Source: Bacilli bacterium
GTDB lineage: Bacteria > Bacillota_I > Bacilli_A > RFN20 > DUOF01
Direction: 5' to 3'
DNA length: 64,000 nt
Assembly (NCBI GenBank): GCA_017517765.1
Contig: JAFWYE010000006.1
Location: 558,001-622,000, forward strand
Made by a program: the position numbers and the translations under genes. The notes under the pieces were generated by a model, which ran no database searches, was not told the origin of the DNA, and saw only the letters and a list, made by a program, of their open reading frames with translations. This document shows, in pieces, positions 37,030-46,828 of this stretch; within the stretch, counting starts at the first letter, position 1, and the number at the start of each line of letters is the position of its first letter.

Positions 37030-38277
37030 TTACACCTCTCCAGTAATCAAGTCAACCATAACATCAATAATAGGATGTAAGAACCAAATTATAACCATTA
37101 CTAGTAACAACGAAATAAATAAAGTAACCAAATGCTTTATATTTTCTTTTCTAACCTCTGGTTCATCACTAGCTTTTATAATTGCAATACTTAATGTTGT
37201 GCCTCTAACAATAAGTAAAACACCTAAAGCAACTATTATAATTGGTTTAACATATGTATCAAATTGTTCTAACATTTCATCTAATCCCTCTGTATCAATT
37301 CCCTCAGGAGAAGAATCTATTAAAGCCGCATGTCTATCAACGAGCTTTCCATTTTGATTATTCTTATGTATATAAGATTCTAGATCAACTTCTTTATTTC
37401 TAGTTGCATCAGCTAAAACATTTGCATATGTCGTAGATGAATAACCTGATCCTGAGCGAGCTTCAAATTCCATATATGAAGGAACTGCAGTATTAATATA
37501 ATAAATAGTATCACTACCTGTCGCTCTAACTGACATACTAACTACAACAAAGGCACCGTTAGCGTATGCTAATCTTTTATTTGCTTCAGACATATTTTCT
37601 ATTACATTGAAACCAACATATCTTCTAGCACCAGAATCTTCTGTAATCTTATTAAATCCTGCTGAAACTAGTGTTCCTTCAGAATATGACATAGTAGAGT
37701 TATGTTTATTAACTGATTTCCAACTTCCTGTTAATGAAGCATCAGAACTCAAAATTCTTTTTGCGTGATTACACAAAGTAACAGAACCGCCTTGTTTACA
37801 CATTACCATTGGAGATTGAGAAGAAGGAGTGCTAGTTGTTCCAGCAATAATATAATAGATATTAAGTCTCTCCACCTCAATTTCATTTTGCAAACTTATT
37901 GTCATTTGTCCTTGATAATCCATAGCAAAAAAGGCCAATGTAGAATTTAGGATTGTAGAACCACTTTCTGTATGAAACAATTGACTCGCATATCTAGATT
38001 CTACAGCGTTAACTAGCTGGTCTGTAACGTGTTTGTTTCCCATTAAAGATGGGCCAGTTGTAGTACCTGCATTATAATTAGTATCATCTTTTCCCAAACT
38101 TTGCTTTATTGCATATAAGCTTGAATAGCCTCCTGATGAGTTTTGTACAACAGCACCATACATAACATAAGTTTTATCCTCTGGCACGGCTAAAGCTGCA
38201 TTAACTGAAGCAGAACCTACAGGCATCATCATCAGAATAAGTAAAAAAGTTATAATTAAAGACCAAAATTTCTTCAT
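37030..38277 (-). CDS. Secreted/membrane protein with VirB2-like C-terminal helix pair (2)
   Basis: 415 residues. Signal peptide (about 1-30, A-S-V-N-A-A), a large extracellular domain (30-320) rich in Ser, Thr, Gly and Tyr, then two membrane helices (about 335-357 and 375-405) with the loop A-S-D-E-P-E-V-R-K-E-N-I-K-H, closely matching the loop of its neighbour. I infer a VirB2-type pilin module carrying an ectodomain, perhaps a surface tip or host- or cell-contact element. The family of the ectodomain is not recognised. First gene of the operon, with a palindromic promoter. Confidence 0.75.
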   Translation of the reverse strand: MKKFWSLIITFLLILMMMPVGSASVNAALAVPEDKTYVMYGAVVQNSSGGYSSLYAIKQSLGKDDTNYNAGTTTGPSLMGNKHVTDQLVNAVESRYASQLFHTESGSTILNSTLAFFAMDYQGQMTISLQNEIEVERLNIYYIIAGTTSTPSSQSPMVMCKQGGSVTLCNHAKRILSSDASLTGSWKSVNKHNSTMSYSEGTLVSAGFNKITEDSGARRYVGFNVIENMSEANKRLAYANGAFVVVSMSVRATGSDTIYYINTAVPSYMEFEARSGSGYSSTTYANVLADATRNKEVDLESYIHKNNQNGKLVDRHAALIDSSPEGIDTEGLDEMLEQFDTYVKPIIIVALGVLLIVRGTTLSIAIIKASDEPEVRKENIKHLVTLFISLLLVMVIIWFLHPIIDVMVDLITGEV

Positions 38278-38297
38278 AAAATCACACCCTTATCTCA

Positions 38298-38326
38298 ATT
38301 ATATATTTTTCAAAATATATAATCAA
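38298..38326 (-). promoter_or_regulatory. Promoter with long AT palindrome before the pilin-like operon
   Basis: TTGATT (38321-38326), 17-base spacer, TATAAT (38298-38303). A palindrome with perfect 12-base arms, ATTATATATTTT (38298-38309) and its complement (38312-38323), and a 2-base centre fills the spacer and the -10 box. Confidence 0.65.
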
Positions 38327-38351
38327 CAGACTATGAGCAAATTGCTTAAAA

Positions 38352-38374
38352 TTAAAAAACTCCCTAAGGAGTTA
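38352..38374 (-). terminator. Terminator of spoIIQ
   Basis: AACTCC, TTA loop and GGAGTT are followed by TTTTAATTTT on the minus strand, overlapping the last codons. Confidence 0.75.
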
Positions 38375-39022
38375 AATTTCTTTTATATTTTTAGAAAAAT
38401 TTTTGACAGGATTTATAAATTTGCCATTTTTTAAAAGAGAGAAATTCAAATGATTACCCATATTTGAACTAATTGTGTTATTACTAGCCTTTGCTAAAAT
38501 ATCGCCTTGCTTAACTGTATCTCCAACTGTAACATTAACTTCGCCTAAACTCGAATAAATGGCTTCAATGTTATTTTCACCCTTTATTTTAAGAGTAACC
38601 CCATACATTGGATCAACCTTCTTTTCTACAACCTCTCCTGAAAAAGCTGCCACCACTTCGAAGTTATTATTATTGTAAAAATAATCCACACCTGTAGATG
38701 GCGTATAGCTACCATTATAGTACACCAATGCTTTTTCTCTAACACTTGCATCATCGCTCAAATCATAGAAATATGTCTTAATTTGAGCATTAACCTTGAA
38801 TGGGACCCCAAGTTTTTCTTCTTTTACAACAACAATTTCTTCCTCTTTATCATCCGGAGCCACAACTCCATCAGAGACTACAATTTGTTCATTTTCGCCT
38901 GTTGTACCATTACTAACAATACCCGCTACTCCAGCACCTAAAATACCCACAAGAAATGTCGTCAAAATAGTATACTTTGTAGCCTTAGTTAATTTTATTT
39001 CTCTTAATTTTTCATTTTCCAT
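38372..39022 (-). CDS. spoIIQ: Stage II sporulation protein Q-like (degenerate LytM/M23)
   Basis: Forespore membrane protein that pairs with SpoIIIAH across the septum during engulfment. 216 residues: one membrane helix (about 18-36), an acidic linker, then a LytM/M23 domain. Similarity to B. subtilis SpoIIQ is strong across K-A-L-V-Y-Y-N-x-S-Y, S-G-E-V-V-E-K-K-V-D-P-M-Y-G, S-L-G-E-V-N-V and G-D-T-V-K-Q-G-D-I. Metal ligands are incomplete: the final HxH reads H-L-N, and the first His is absent, so it is probably not an active peptidase, as in Bacillus SpoIIQ. ATG 39022 follows GAGGTGG. A sigma-F-like promoter precedes it. Confidence 0.88.
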   Translation of the reverse strand: MENEKLREIKLTKATKYTILTTFLVGILGAGVAGIVSNGTTGENEQIVVSDGVVAPDDKEEEIVVVKEEKLGVPFKVNAQIKTYFYDLSDDASVREKALVYYNGSYTPSTGVDYFYNNNNFEVVAAFSGEVVEKKVDPMYGVTLKIKGENNIEAIYSSLGEVNVTVGDTVKQGDILAKASNNTISSNMGNHLNFSLLKNGKFINPVKNFSKNIKEI

Positions 39023-39041
39023 TATTTCCACCTCAATAATA

Positions 39042-39069
39042 AGTTTGTCCCTTATTTTGAAGTTTATAC
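39042..39069 (-). promoter_or_regulatory. Sigma-F-like promoter of spoIIQ
   Basis: GTATA (39065-39069), 14-base spacer, GGACAAACT (39042-39050). The -10 fits the forespore pattern GGnnAnAnT at every fixed position. spoIIQ is a sigma-F gene in B. subtilis. Confidence 0.65.
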
Positions 39070-39075
39070 ATTTTT

Positions 39076-39522
39076 TTAATTAATATTTTCGTAATCAGAA
39101 ATCATATTAATTCTAACAGTATGTTGCTCTCCTAAAAACTCAGAGTCAATTAGTCCTTTAACAATGCCAAAAGCCTCATCAAGATTAGTTTTTTCAGCCC
39201 CTAGAGCCAATACATTGGCATCAATATGAGACTTAGCTCTAATTGCATCTGAAGCAGTAACTGCTAGAGTACATCTAATACCTTTAACTTTATTTGCAGC
39301 CACACAAACTCCATCCCCAGATCCACAAATAACAATTCCATATTCACTCTCTTTTTTTGCTACACTTTCAGCTGCTTTAAAAGCATATACAGGGAAATCG
39401 CATCTAATCTCATTATCACAACCAAAATCTAAACATTCATATCCCAATTCTTTTTTTACTTTTTCTATTAATTCTTTCTTTAATTTATAACCTCTATGGT
39501 CACTACAAAAAGCTATTTTCAT
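39076..39522 (-). CDS. rpiB: Ribose-5-phosphate isomerase B
   Basis: Interconverts ribose 5-phosphate and ribulose 5-phosphate in the pentose phosphate pathway. 148 residues with the RpiB/LacAB start I-A-F-C-S-D-H-R-G-Y-K-L-K and the catalytic-loop pattern G-I-V-I-C-G-S-G-D-G-V-C-V-A-A-N-K. ATG 39522 (GGGAGTGAT upstream) preferred to the five-codon longer frame. The C-terminus contains the expected H-T-V-R-I. Confidence 0.92.
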   Translation of the reverse strand: MKIAFCSDHRGYKLKKELIEKVKKELGYECLDFGCDNEIRCDFPVYAFKAAESVAKKESEYGIVICGSGDGVCVAANKVKGIRCTLAVTASDAIRAKSHIDANVLALGAEKTNLDEAFGIVKGLIDSEFLGEQHTVRINMISDYENIN

Positions 39523-39558
39523 TACTATCACTCCCACTACAATACTAGCACATAATTA

Positions 39559-39954
39559 TTATTTTACAAAAAACTTAGAGAAAAAGAATTTAACTCTTAT
39601 ATTAGAATTATCACAACTATTTTTCTTTAATGACCCTTTCAATACATTTCCTTTTGCCTCACCTATAAAAACAACTATTTTCCCATTTATATACTCACTT
39701 CTACCACCCTCAAATGAAAAACTTTCAATATTATTGATTACCGCATTTGTAATAAGCGATTCATCTAAATTTGAAATTAATTCATTATAAATATCAATCA
39801 ATCTTTCCTTATATAAATATCCTTTTATAACATCCTTATTTTCATTACTATTTAAAACTATTTCATATTCATAATTAAACTCTCTCTGCTCAAGTTTAAA
39901 TCCACAAAATAACACACTAAGTCCCAATACTAATATACTAATTTTTTTATACAT
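39559..39954 (-). CDS. Small exported or lipid-anchored protein of unknown function
   Basis: 131 residues from ATG 39954 (GGTGATAATA upstream). An N-terminal hydrophobic stretch ends in L-F-C-G-F, which could be a signal peptide or an imperfect lipobox (L-x-x-C). The rest is mixed alpha/beta, rich in Asn, Glu and Lys, with K-G-S-L-K-K near the end. No family recognised. It lies between rpiB and typA on the same strand. Confidence 0.6.
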   Translation of the reverse strand: MYKKISILVLGLSVLFCGFKLEQREFNYEYEIVLNSNENKDVIKGYLYKERLIDIYNELISNLDESLITNAVINNIESFSFEGGRSEYINGKIVVFIGEAKGNVLKGSLKKNSCDNSNIRVKFFFSKFFVK

Positions 39955-39998
39955 TATTATCACCATTAATAGTATTGTAATAATTTACCTAAATAAAC

Positions 39999-40021
39999 AA
40001 AAAAGAGTGTTTCCACTCTTA
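39999..40021 (-). terminator. Terminator of typA
   Basis: AAGAGTG, GAAA loop and CACTCTT are followed by TTTTG on the minus strand. Confidence 0.85.
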
Positions 40022-41848
40022 ATTGTTATATGAATTAGCTTCTTTTATTCTTTGCTTCTTTCTTTCAACTTCGTTTAAGATTTTCTTTCTCATTCTAAAT
40101 GTTGAAGGTGTTATTTCAACTAGTTCATCTTCGTTTATATAATCAAGGCAAGACTCTAAAGAAAATCTTCTAGGCTTTTTAAGTACTACAGTAGTATCTT
40201 TGCTACTACTTCTCATATTAGATAAATTTTTAGCTTTAGCTACATTTACAGCTAAATCATTTTCATAAGCATTTTCTCCAACTAGCATACCTTCATATAC
40301 TTCAGTGCCTGGTTCTACAAACATAACGCCTCTATCTTCAACTTGTCCAATACCATATGCTGTAGCTTTTCCAGCATTAGCAGCAACAAGAACACCATTT
40401 TTTCTTTCTCCAACACTTACATTCTCTCTAGCTCTATATTCTTTATAAGTGTGGTTTATAATTCCATATCCTTTAGTTAAAGTCATAAAGTCTGTTGAGA
40501 ATCCAATAAGTCCACGAGAAGGAATAACATAATTAACTCTCGTTTGACCATTATTGCTAGTCATATTTTCCATTATAGCACCTCTTGTACCTAGTGCTTC
40601 AATTACTCCACCAATTGATTCATCTGGACACTCAACTTGTAAATCTTCATAAGGTTCACAAATAATACCATCAATCTCTTTTGTAATAACTTGAGGTTTA
40701 GATACTTGGAGTTCAAAATCCTCTCTTCTCATATTTTCAATTAATATAGATAAGTGAAGTTCTCCTCTTCCTTTAACTAACCAAGATTCAGTATTAGGAA
40801 TTCTAGTAAATCTCAAGCTAACATCCCTTTGAGACTCTTTTGCCAATCTTTCTTCAATCTTTCTAGCAGTAACATTTTTACCTTCTTGCCCTGCAAATGG
40901 TGAGTTGTTTGTAGAGAATGTCATCTCTAGAGTTGGTTCATCAATTCTAAGTGGAGGTAATGCTTCTAAACAGCCAGTTTCACAAACTGTTTCTCCCACG
41001 CCTATATCTTCAAGACCGGCAATAGCACATATGTCCCCAGCACTAACACTTTCAACTTCTACTCTTTTAAGACCACTAAATCCAAATAATTTTTGAATTC
41101 TAAATTGTTTATTAGTACCATCTAATCTCATACATGTTACCGTTTGATTAACTTTAATAGTACCTCTAGCTACTCTACCAACACCAATTCTTCCAACATA
41201 ATCATTATAGTCTAATAATGCAGGTTGAAATTGTAATGGAGAAGAACTATCCATGCTAGGAGCTGGTATGTACTTGATGATAGTTTCATAAATTGGTTCC
41301 ATTGTTTCTTTTTGAGTCTCTAAATCTTCCTCATAACTACTAGTTCCTTTAAGACCACTAGCAAAAACTATAGGGAAATCAATTTGCTCATCTGTAGCAT
41401 CTAAATCCATAAATAATTCATAAACTTCATCAATAACTTCATGAACTCTTGTATTTGGTCTATCTACCTTATTAATTACAACAATTGGCTTTACATTAGC
41501 TTCCAAAGCTTTCTTTAAAACGAATCTAGTTTGTGGCATAGTTCCCTCATATGCATCAACAACAAGTAATACACCATCAACCATCTTCATAATTCTTTCA
41601 ACTTCTCCACCAAAGTCAGCATGTCCTGGAGTATCAAGAATATTAATCTTGTAATCCTTATAATTAATAGCAGTAGGCTTTGCTAAAATTGTTATTCCTC
41701 TTTCCCTTTCAATATCATTGCTATCCATTACTCTATCTTCTACAACTTCATTAGTTCTAAAAGTTCCAGATTGTTTAAGTAATTGGTCAACTAAAGTAGT
41801 TTTACCATGGTCAACGTGAGCAATAATAGCTATATTTCTAATTTCCAT
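40019..41848 (-). CDS. typA: Ribosome-associated GTPase TypA/BipA
   Basis: Translational GTPase related to EF-G and LepA, acting in ribosome assembly and stress. 609 residues from ATG 41848 (GAAGGTG upstream). G1 reads A-H-V-D-H-G-K-T, G3 D-T-P-G-H-A-D, G4 N-K-V-D-R-P, and the C-terminal domain shows R-K-K-I-L-N-E. It is monocistronic. Confidence 0.96.
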   Translation of the reverse strand: MEIRNIAIIAHVDHGKTTLVDQLLKQSGTFRTNEVVEDRVMDSNDIERERGITILAKPTAINYKDYKINILDTPGHADFGGEVERIMKMVDGVLLVVDAYEGTMPQTRFVLKKALEANVKPIVVINKVDRPNTRVHEVIDEVYELFMDLDATDEQIDFPIVFASGLKGTSSYEEDLETQKETMEPIYETIIKYIPAPSMDSSSPLQFQPALLDYNDYVGRIGVGRVARGTIKVNQTVTCMRLDGTNKQFRIQKLFGFSGLKRVEVESVSAGDICAIAGLEDIGVGETVCETGCLEALPPLRIDEPTLEMTFSTNNSPFAGQEGKNVTARKIEERLAKESQRDVSLRFTRIPNTESWLVKGRGELHLSILIENMRREDFELQVSKPQVITKEIDGIICEPYEDLQVECPDESIGGVIEALGTRGAIMENMTSNNGQTRVNYVIPSRGLIGFSTDFMTLTKGYGIINHTYKEYRARENVSVGERKNGVLVAANAGKATAYGIGQVEDRGVMFVEPGTEVYEGMLVGENAYENDLAVNVAKAKNLSNMRSSSKDTTVVLKKPRRFSLESCLDYINEDELVEITPSTFRMRKKILNEVERKKQRIKEANSYNN

Positions 41849-41929
41849 ATTTACACCTTCAATCCTCAATAAAAAATAACTAACATATTATACTCATTTT
41901 GATATGTTATTACAAATATTTTTATACAA

Positions 41930-41960
41930 CAAAAAGAAAAAGGGAACTAATTCCCTTTAT
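41930..41960 (-). terminator. Terminator of the VirB6-PrgI-VirB4 operon
   Basis: AAAGGGAA, 4-base loop and TTCCCTTT followed by TTCTTTTT on the minus strand; it overlaps the last codons of the VirB4-like gene. Confidence 0.85.
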
Positions 41961-44550
41961 TCTTCTTAAAGTTTTGGTCATCCGTGGACTTTTTAAATGC
42001 TCTTTCTTCTTTCTCACTAACAAGAATCTTGTGCATTGTAATTCTTTGTCCTGGAGCAACAACAAACAAGCATTGTCCAATACCAGCATTAGCAATAAAG
42101 TCTGTCTCTTGAGTTGAGAATCCACCAACTGAAGCATACAAATCAATAAGCGATTGTAAGTCGGCTGGGTTTAGACCGAATATAAACGAATATTGACAAC
42201 CATTTATAATAGCGGTTGTATATTTCTTTATAGTTACAGCACCAACGAAGTCGTTTACGTTTTGTGTGATAACTACAAATATACCATTATATTTTCTGAT
42301 ACGCTTAATCATGTTATGCATGAATAGTAAGGCAGCAGGGCTTCTTTCATCGATGAAAACGTGGGCCTCATCTACTACAATAGCAATGTGTCTATTATCA
42401 CCTTTTGCAAGGTTGTGTTCTCTGTTCTTACTTACTTCATTTTCCAAGAATCTAAGAACTAACATCATTTGCGCATTCATAACTTGGTCATTTTTACTGT
42501 TAGTCATTTTTCTGAAGTCAAATAATATCAAGTCACTGTTTTTAGTATCAATAGTAGTAGGACCATTCCATAAGTTAGATAAAGATCCTTCTCCACATAA
42601 TCTATCCATATAAACTTCTAGGTTTCTTAAGTCATTTAATTCACTACTAACTTCTACAGCTCTATTACTATCTTTAACAATAATATCACTAAGCTCTTTT
42701 ATTCTCTTCTTGATTAATCCCATAATATCATCCATTATAGGGAAATCTTCAGCTTTATATTTAACAAAGTCTTCATATTTAGAAATACCCTTCAAATCAT
42801 AAGCTTCACTAAACATCTTAGACAATCTAGATACTTCTCTGTTTGTCATATCAGGAATTAGGTTTTGCATAAATTGCTCTAAGAATTGAATATGGCTTGA
42901 GAAAATAGATCTATAACCATCTCTCATTTCTTCTTTAGTTAAAACTTTATCTCCCGCTTCTTCTTGCATTACACCAAAAATATGGAATGGATTAATTCTT
43001 GAGTTGTTACCACTACCAACATCAATTATTTGTCCTCCAAGTCTTTGAGTCATAATATCATATTCTCCTTCAGGGTCAACAATAAATGTTTTTACACCTT
43101 CAAGGATCATTTTTAAAAGCATTTTCTTAGTAAAGTGAGACTTACCACTACCTGATTTACCAATAATCATCATGTTAGAGTTAGTTCTAGAAGGACTTCT
43201 AGTCTTTGGATCAAAGAATATCAAGCTTGATTCATTATATCCAAGTAAGAAACCATCTCTATCTTTCAAATCTTGGAACATGAACGGGAATGATGCTCCT
43301 AGAGTAGAGGAAGGAATATCTCTACCATTAGTTAAAATTAAATCATCTCTTGGTGATGGTAACATTGAGATTAATCCAGTCATTTGTCTCATAAGCAATT
43401 TATCAACCTTAAATCTATGTTGCTTAAATTGGTTCAATACTTTTCTGTTTATAGTTCTTAATTCTTTTTCAGTTTCTGCATATGTCATTACATAGATACC
43501 AATAAGTTTTAAGTACTCATTACCTCTTTCGATATCTCTTAATACTTCCATAAAAGACTCTAATTGAGCTCTCTTGGCCATATTTTCTGACATTTTTCCT
43601 CTTTCAAGGATTTGCGTATTAACCTCTCTTATCGCTTTATCCATCAAAGCTTTAGCGGTACTTTGCTCAACGTTTCTAATATTCATAACACAAGTTGTGT
43701 TAGACATTCCAACAAGTGGTGTTAACCAAGCACCTGTAACTTCTCCTGGATAATCATAAGTAGAGAAAATAGTTTCGTGAACTGAATCAGTTTTAATTTT
43801 TGTAGCAAAGAATTCTATATTCTCTGGCATAATTTCTTTTTTATAATCAACTTCAGGATGAGCAAAGAATGATTCTTTTCTCCTTCCCATTGGATTATAG
43901 AAATAATAGTACATTGTTTTTATTTCTGCATCATCACAAACTTTAGGCTCTAGTTTAGTAATTGCTAATTTTTCATAAGCATCATCAACTGCACCTAAAA
44001 CAGTTTCTTTGCTAGAATGATATAAAATAATGTAGAAAGTCTTAATCATTACAGGATAGTCTGTATTATATGCTGTAATTAAATCATATTCATATTGAAT
44101 TTGTTTCTTTCTTTGCTCATAACCCTCATCAGACATCTCTTTGTCATTATGTTTTCTTTCAAGAAGGCTAAACATACCAACTTGTTTATCAACAGAATTA
44201 GTTAAGTCTAGTTTTCTTTCTAATTTCAAAATCGTACAATCCGTACTTACGCTGTTAAACACACTAGCAAGTTGTCTCATTTTAGACATTTGCTCATCAT
44301 GAGAAAGATATGAAATATTTAAAGAACCAACTTTAATAACTTTTCCATATCTACCTGTAGTAAATGTGATAAGCCCATTCTCAATACTTCGAATAGGTAG
44401 GAAATCTAATATATCTCCACCTTTTCTTGCGGCATTTTTAGCAGCTTGTTCTTTTCTAATTCTTTCTAGTCTTTCGGCTTCTTTCTTTTTTGCATCCTCA
44501 GCCTTTTTGATGCTAGGATCAACCTTTTCTACAACCTTACTTTTTGCCAT
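41947..44550 (-). CDS. VirB4/TraE-type ATPase of the secretion-like system
   Basis: Cytoplasmic ATPase that energises assembly of type IV secretion channels. 867 residues: a basic helical N-terminus, a VirB4 N-domain (about 50-400), then the ATPase with Walker A G-K-S-G-S-G-K-S near residue 462, F-I-V-D-P-E-G-E-Y-D near 490, and Walker B I-V-V-D-E-A-H-V-F near 725 followed by V-I-T-Q-N-V. This is the pattern of conjugative VirB4/TcpF proteins of Gram-positives. Its start overlaps the PrgI-like gene by 14 bases. Confidence 0.93.
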   Translation of the reverse strand: MAKSKVVEKVDPSIKKAEDAKKKEAERLERIRKEQAAKNAARKGGDILDFLPIRSIENGLITFTTGRYGKVIKVGSLNISYLSHDEQMSKMRQLASVFNSVSTDCTILKLERKLDLTNSVDKQVGMFSLLERKHNDKEMSDEGYEQRKKQIQYEYDLITAYNTDYPVMIKTFYIILYHSSKETVLGAVDDAYEKLAITKLEPKVCDDAEIKTMYYYFYNPMGRRKESFFAHPEVDYKKEIMPENIEFFATKIKTDSVHETIFSTYDYPGEVTGAWLTPLVGMSNTTCVMNIRNVEQSTAKALMDKAIREVNTQILERGKMSENMAKRAQLESFMEVLRDIERGNEYLKLIGIYVMTYAETEKELRTINRKVLNQFKQHRFKVDKLLMRQMTGLISMLPSPRDDLILTNGRDIPSSTLGASFPFMFQDLKDRDGFLLGYNESSLIFFDPKTRSPSRTNSNMMIIGKSGSGKSHFTKKMLLKMILEGVKTFIVDPEGEYDIMTQRLGGQIIDVGSGNNSRINPFHIFGVMQEEAGDKVLTKEEMRDGYRSIFSSHIQFLEQFMQNLIPDMTNREVSRLSKMFSEAYDLKGISKYEDFVKYKAEDFPIMDDIMGLIKKRIKELSDIIVKDSNRAVEVSSELNDLRNLEVYMDRLCGEGSLSNLWNGPTTIDTKNSDLILFDFRKMTNSKNDQVMNAQMMLVLRFLENEVSKNREHNLAKGDNRHIAIVVDEAHVFIDERSPAALLFMHNMIKRIRKYNGIFVVITQNVNDFVGAVTIKKYTTAIINGCQYSFIFGLNPADLQSLIDLYASVGGFSTQETDFIANAGIGQCLFVVAPGQRITMHKILVSEKEERAFKKSTDDQNFKKNKGN

Positions 44551-44845
44551 TTTTTACAACACCGCTTCTCTTTTTATAATATTTTTCTTGGGAAAAGAAA
44601 TCAAATATAACCCCAAATGATTGATAGCCTTTCTTGTTTGTGATAAATGAAGGAGATACCAACATTAAAGCAAATAATGCCATCAAAGCAATAACTACAA
44701 TTTGAACTCCTATTCCCCAACCTGTATTGAAGACTAAAAGTGCAAGTACTACTGTAGCTGCTAAAATTCCTGCCTCTGGCAATCCTAGTCCTTTAAACAA
44801 TTGTAATTTTACGTTTCTAGCAGATTTTGGTATTAAGTATCCCAT
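44537..44845 (-). CDS. PrgI/TcpE-like small membrane protein
   Basis: 102 residues with two membrane helices (about 25-45 and 50-70), placed between the VirB6-like and VirB4-like genes. Gram-positive conjugation systems have a PrgI/TcpE protein (VirB3-like) in this spot. The call rests on size, topology and position. Confidence 0.8.
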   Translation of the reverse strand: MGYLIPKSARNVKLQLFKGLGLPEAGILAATVVLALLVFNTGWGIGVQIVVIALMALFALMLVSPSFITNKKGYQSFGVIFDFFSQEKYYKKRSGVVKNGKK

Positions 44846-44848
44846 ATA

Positions 44849-46789
44849 TTATTCCCCTTTCTTTTGATTTTCGTAGAAATGAGCAGCTTTATTAGAAGCA
44901 CTCATTAATCTCTCTCTTTGTTTATCCGCTTGTTCTTTTAATTTAAGAGCCTCTGATGTAGACATTCTTTCGCCGTTCATTTTTTGTAGTTTATTTGCGG
45001 TTTTAGCATAGTCTAATTGAGCCTTTCTATATGAAGCAGATATATTCTTAAGTTCTTCTTTAGTTTGTTTTGAAATTTCACTTGTCATAGAAGTTGTTGC
45101 CTTTTGCTCAAACTTCTTATAGTTATCAGCCAGTATTTCAGCTTCCTTCTTATATGCAGTTGCATAGTCTGAGAAAGATTTTTGAATCTTTGAACTATCG
45201 TTACTATTAATTGCTTCAGAGAAGTTGTTACTTGCGTTTTTATAATCGCTAATCATATTATTGGCAACTTTACTAGTGGCCTTATCCATCATCTTCCATT
45301 CATTAGTAGTACCTGGTGTTGGTTCGCTCTTAACTGAAGCATTGATATAAATTGCACCAGGGCTAACTTTTTCTCCACTATAACTTCCTTTAGCAATTCC
45401 TTCTTTTGGAGTTCTATTAGTTATGTTATTAGTAGAATTGAACTTATTAGAAATATTTACATTTTGAGTAACGTGAGTAGTAGTAGAAGTTGGACCAGAT
45501 TTATTTCCACCTAAATTAGAATTATTGCCAGCAAGCGCACCTTGATTTGAACCAGGTTGTTGAGCTTCCACAAATATAGTTTCTCTTTTCGTAGTTGTTG
45601 TATTCTTTGTGATAGTTCGTGTTCTTGTTGGTTGTCCTTGTCTTGAAGATATCTTAGTAAGAACATTTTCAAGTAATGCATCAGTCTTATTTTCTTTTCC
45701 TTTAAGAATTCCAGTAAGCATTGTAGCACTACTTCTAGTAACGCTAACTGCAGCCATAATAATAAGTGTTCTTCCTACACCATTTAATAGCGAGAACGTT
45801 CCTGTAACAACTTCTGTTTCTGGTGTTTCTCCTGGTGTTGGTTCATATATACTTCCCAATCCACCATCATCTTCTGGTGTAGCTTCTGTATTAGCTAAAG
45901 CATCTAAGTTGATGTTGTTTATTACATTAACTAGTGCCACAAACACCATGAATGTCCCTATTTGAGTTAAAAGCAAAATAAATTCATAGATAAGTTTACT
46001 TTGCCATTCTCTAAAGCTTTTACCATCATCTAATACCATCTTAGATATTGAAAATGGTGAAGCAATATATAGTATAACAATGTTGAATAACCTTTTAACA
46101 AGTTCAAACACAATCATTCCTAGGTTGTATAAAACAAATACACCACCAAGTAAAGATATATACCAATGATAAGCTAAATCTGGAGTTCCTTCCGGAATCG
46201 AACCTTCAACTGGATACATAAGATCATATAAGAATCCGTTTCCTAATTCTCTAAATGAAGTAAACTCTGTTTCATTAATTGCGTTGAATACCTCAATTAA
46301 GTTTCCTGAGTTAACAAATATTGAATCGGCAATACTTATATTGTTGTCTCCACCCAGACTTGCTATCCATACAGCAATATTACTAACCATAGAAATAGCG
46401 AACAATACTACAGGCCCCATAACAGCAAGAAGTAAAAATGCCAGTGCCATATTTTTAAATAATGGTCCTAAACTCTTAGGCGTTTCACTTGTCATATTTT
46501 TAATAATCATGACCATGCTAAAAATCAAAATGAGTCCTAAGGCAAAAATAAGCAATATAACATAAGCGGTAGTTATAACATTTTGTCCTAGCAATTGATC
46601 AATGATACTAGCTTTTTCTACAACACCATTGTTTACATTGATACCAGCCACTTTATAAAATAATTTGGTAATTTCATCAATTAATGACAAAACATAATAT
46701 GTGAGTTTCCAAATCACTTCATATAAGACATATAAGATACCCCTTGCGGTACTTGCATATTCTTTACCCGCTAAAGATAAAAAATTCAT
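44849..46789 (-). CDS. VirB6/TrbL-like polytopic channel protein
   Basis: 646 residues. At least seven membrane segments lie within residues 70-370, including I-L-L-I-F-A-L-G-L-I-L-I-F and a conserved P-F-S-I-S-K region after the fifth. A hydrophilic tail (about 390-646) is rich in Asn, Ser, Thr and Lys, with helical stretches. Long soluble tails are found in VirB6-type proteins of Gram-positive conjugative systems. It is the first gene of the operon that continues with PrgI-like and VirB4-like genes, under a sigma-A type promoter. Confidence 0.85.
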   Translation of the reverse strand: MNFLSLAGKEYASTARGILYVLYEVIWKLTYYVLSLIDEITKLFYKVAGINVNNGVVEKASIIDQLLGQNVITTAYVILLIFALGLILIFSMVMIIKNMTSETPKSLGPLFKNMALAFLLLAVMGPVVLFAISMVSNIAVWIASLGGDNNISIADSIFVNSGNLIEVFNAINETEFTSFRELGNGFLYDLMYPVEGSIPEGTPDLAYHWYISLLGGVFVLYNLGMIVFELVKRLFNIVILYIASPFSISKMVLDDGKSFREWQSKLIYEFILLLTQIGTFMVFVALVNVINNINLDALANTEATPEDDGGLGSIYEPTPGETPETEVVTGTFSLLNGVGRTLIIMAAVSVTRSSATMLTGILKGKENKTDALLENVLTKISSRQGQPTRTRTITKNTTTTKRETIFVEAQQPGSNQGALAGNNSNLGGNKSGPTSTTTHVTQNVNISNKFNSTNNITNRTPKEGIAKGSYSGEKVSPGAIYINASVKSEPTPGTTNEWKMMDKATSKVANNMISDYKNASNNFSEAINSNDSSKIQKSFSDYATAYKKEAEILADNYKKFEQKATTSMTSEISKQTKEELKNISASYRKAQLDYAKTANKLQKMNGERMSTSEALKLKEQADKQRERLMSASNKAAHFYENQKKGE

Positions 46790-46828
46790 TCAAATCACCA
46801 CATATTTCCGGTCCCTAGACCTAACTAA

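Noticed and set aside
41922..42146. Short minus-strand ORF overlapping the VirB4-like gene end
   Set aside because: Lies in another frame over the conserved VirB4 C-terminus; no sign of independent coding.
36308..46789. Integrated conjugative element
   Set aside because: No integrase, relaxase, att repeats or composition break; typA, rpiB and spoIIQ lie between the secretion-like loci.
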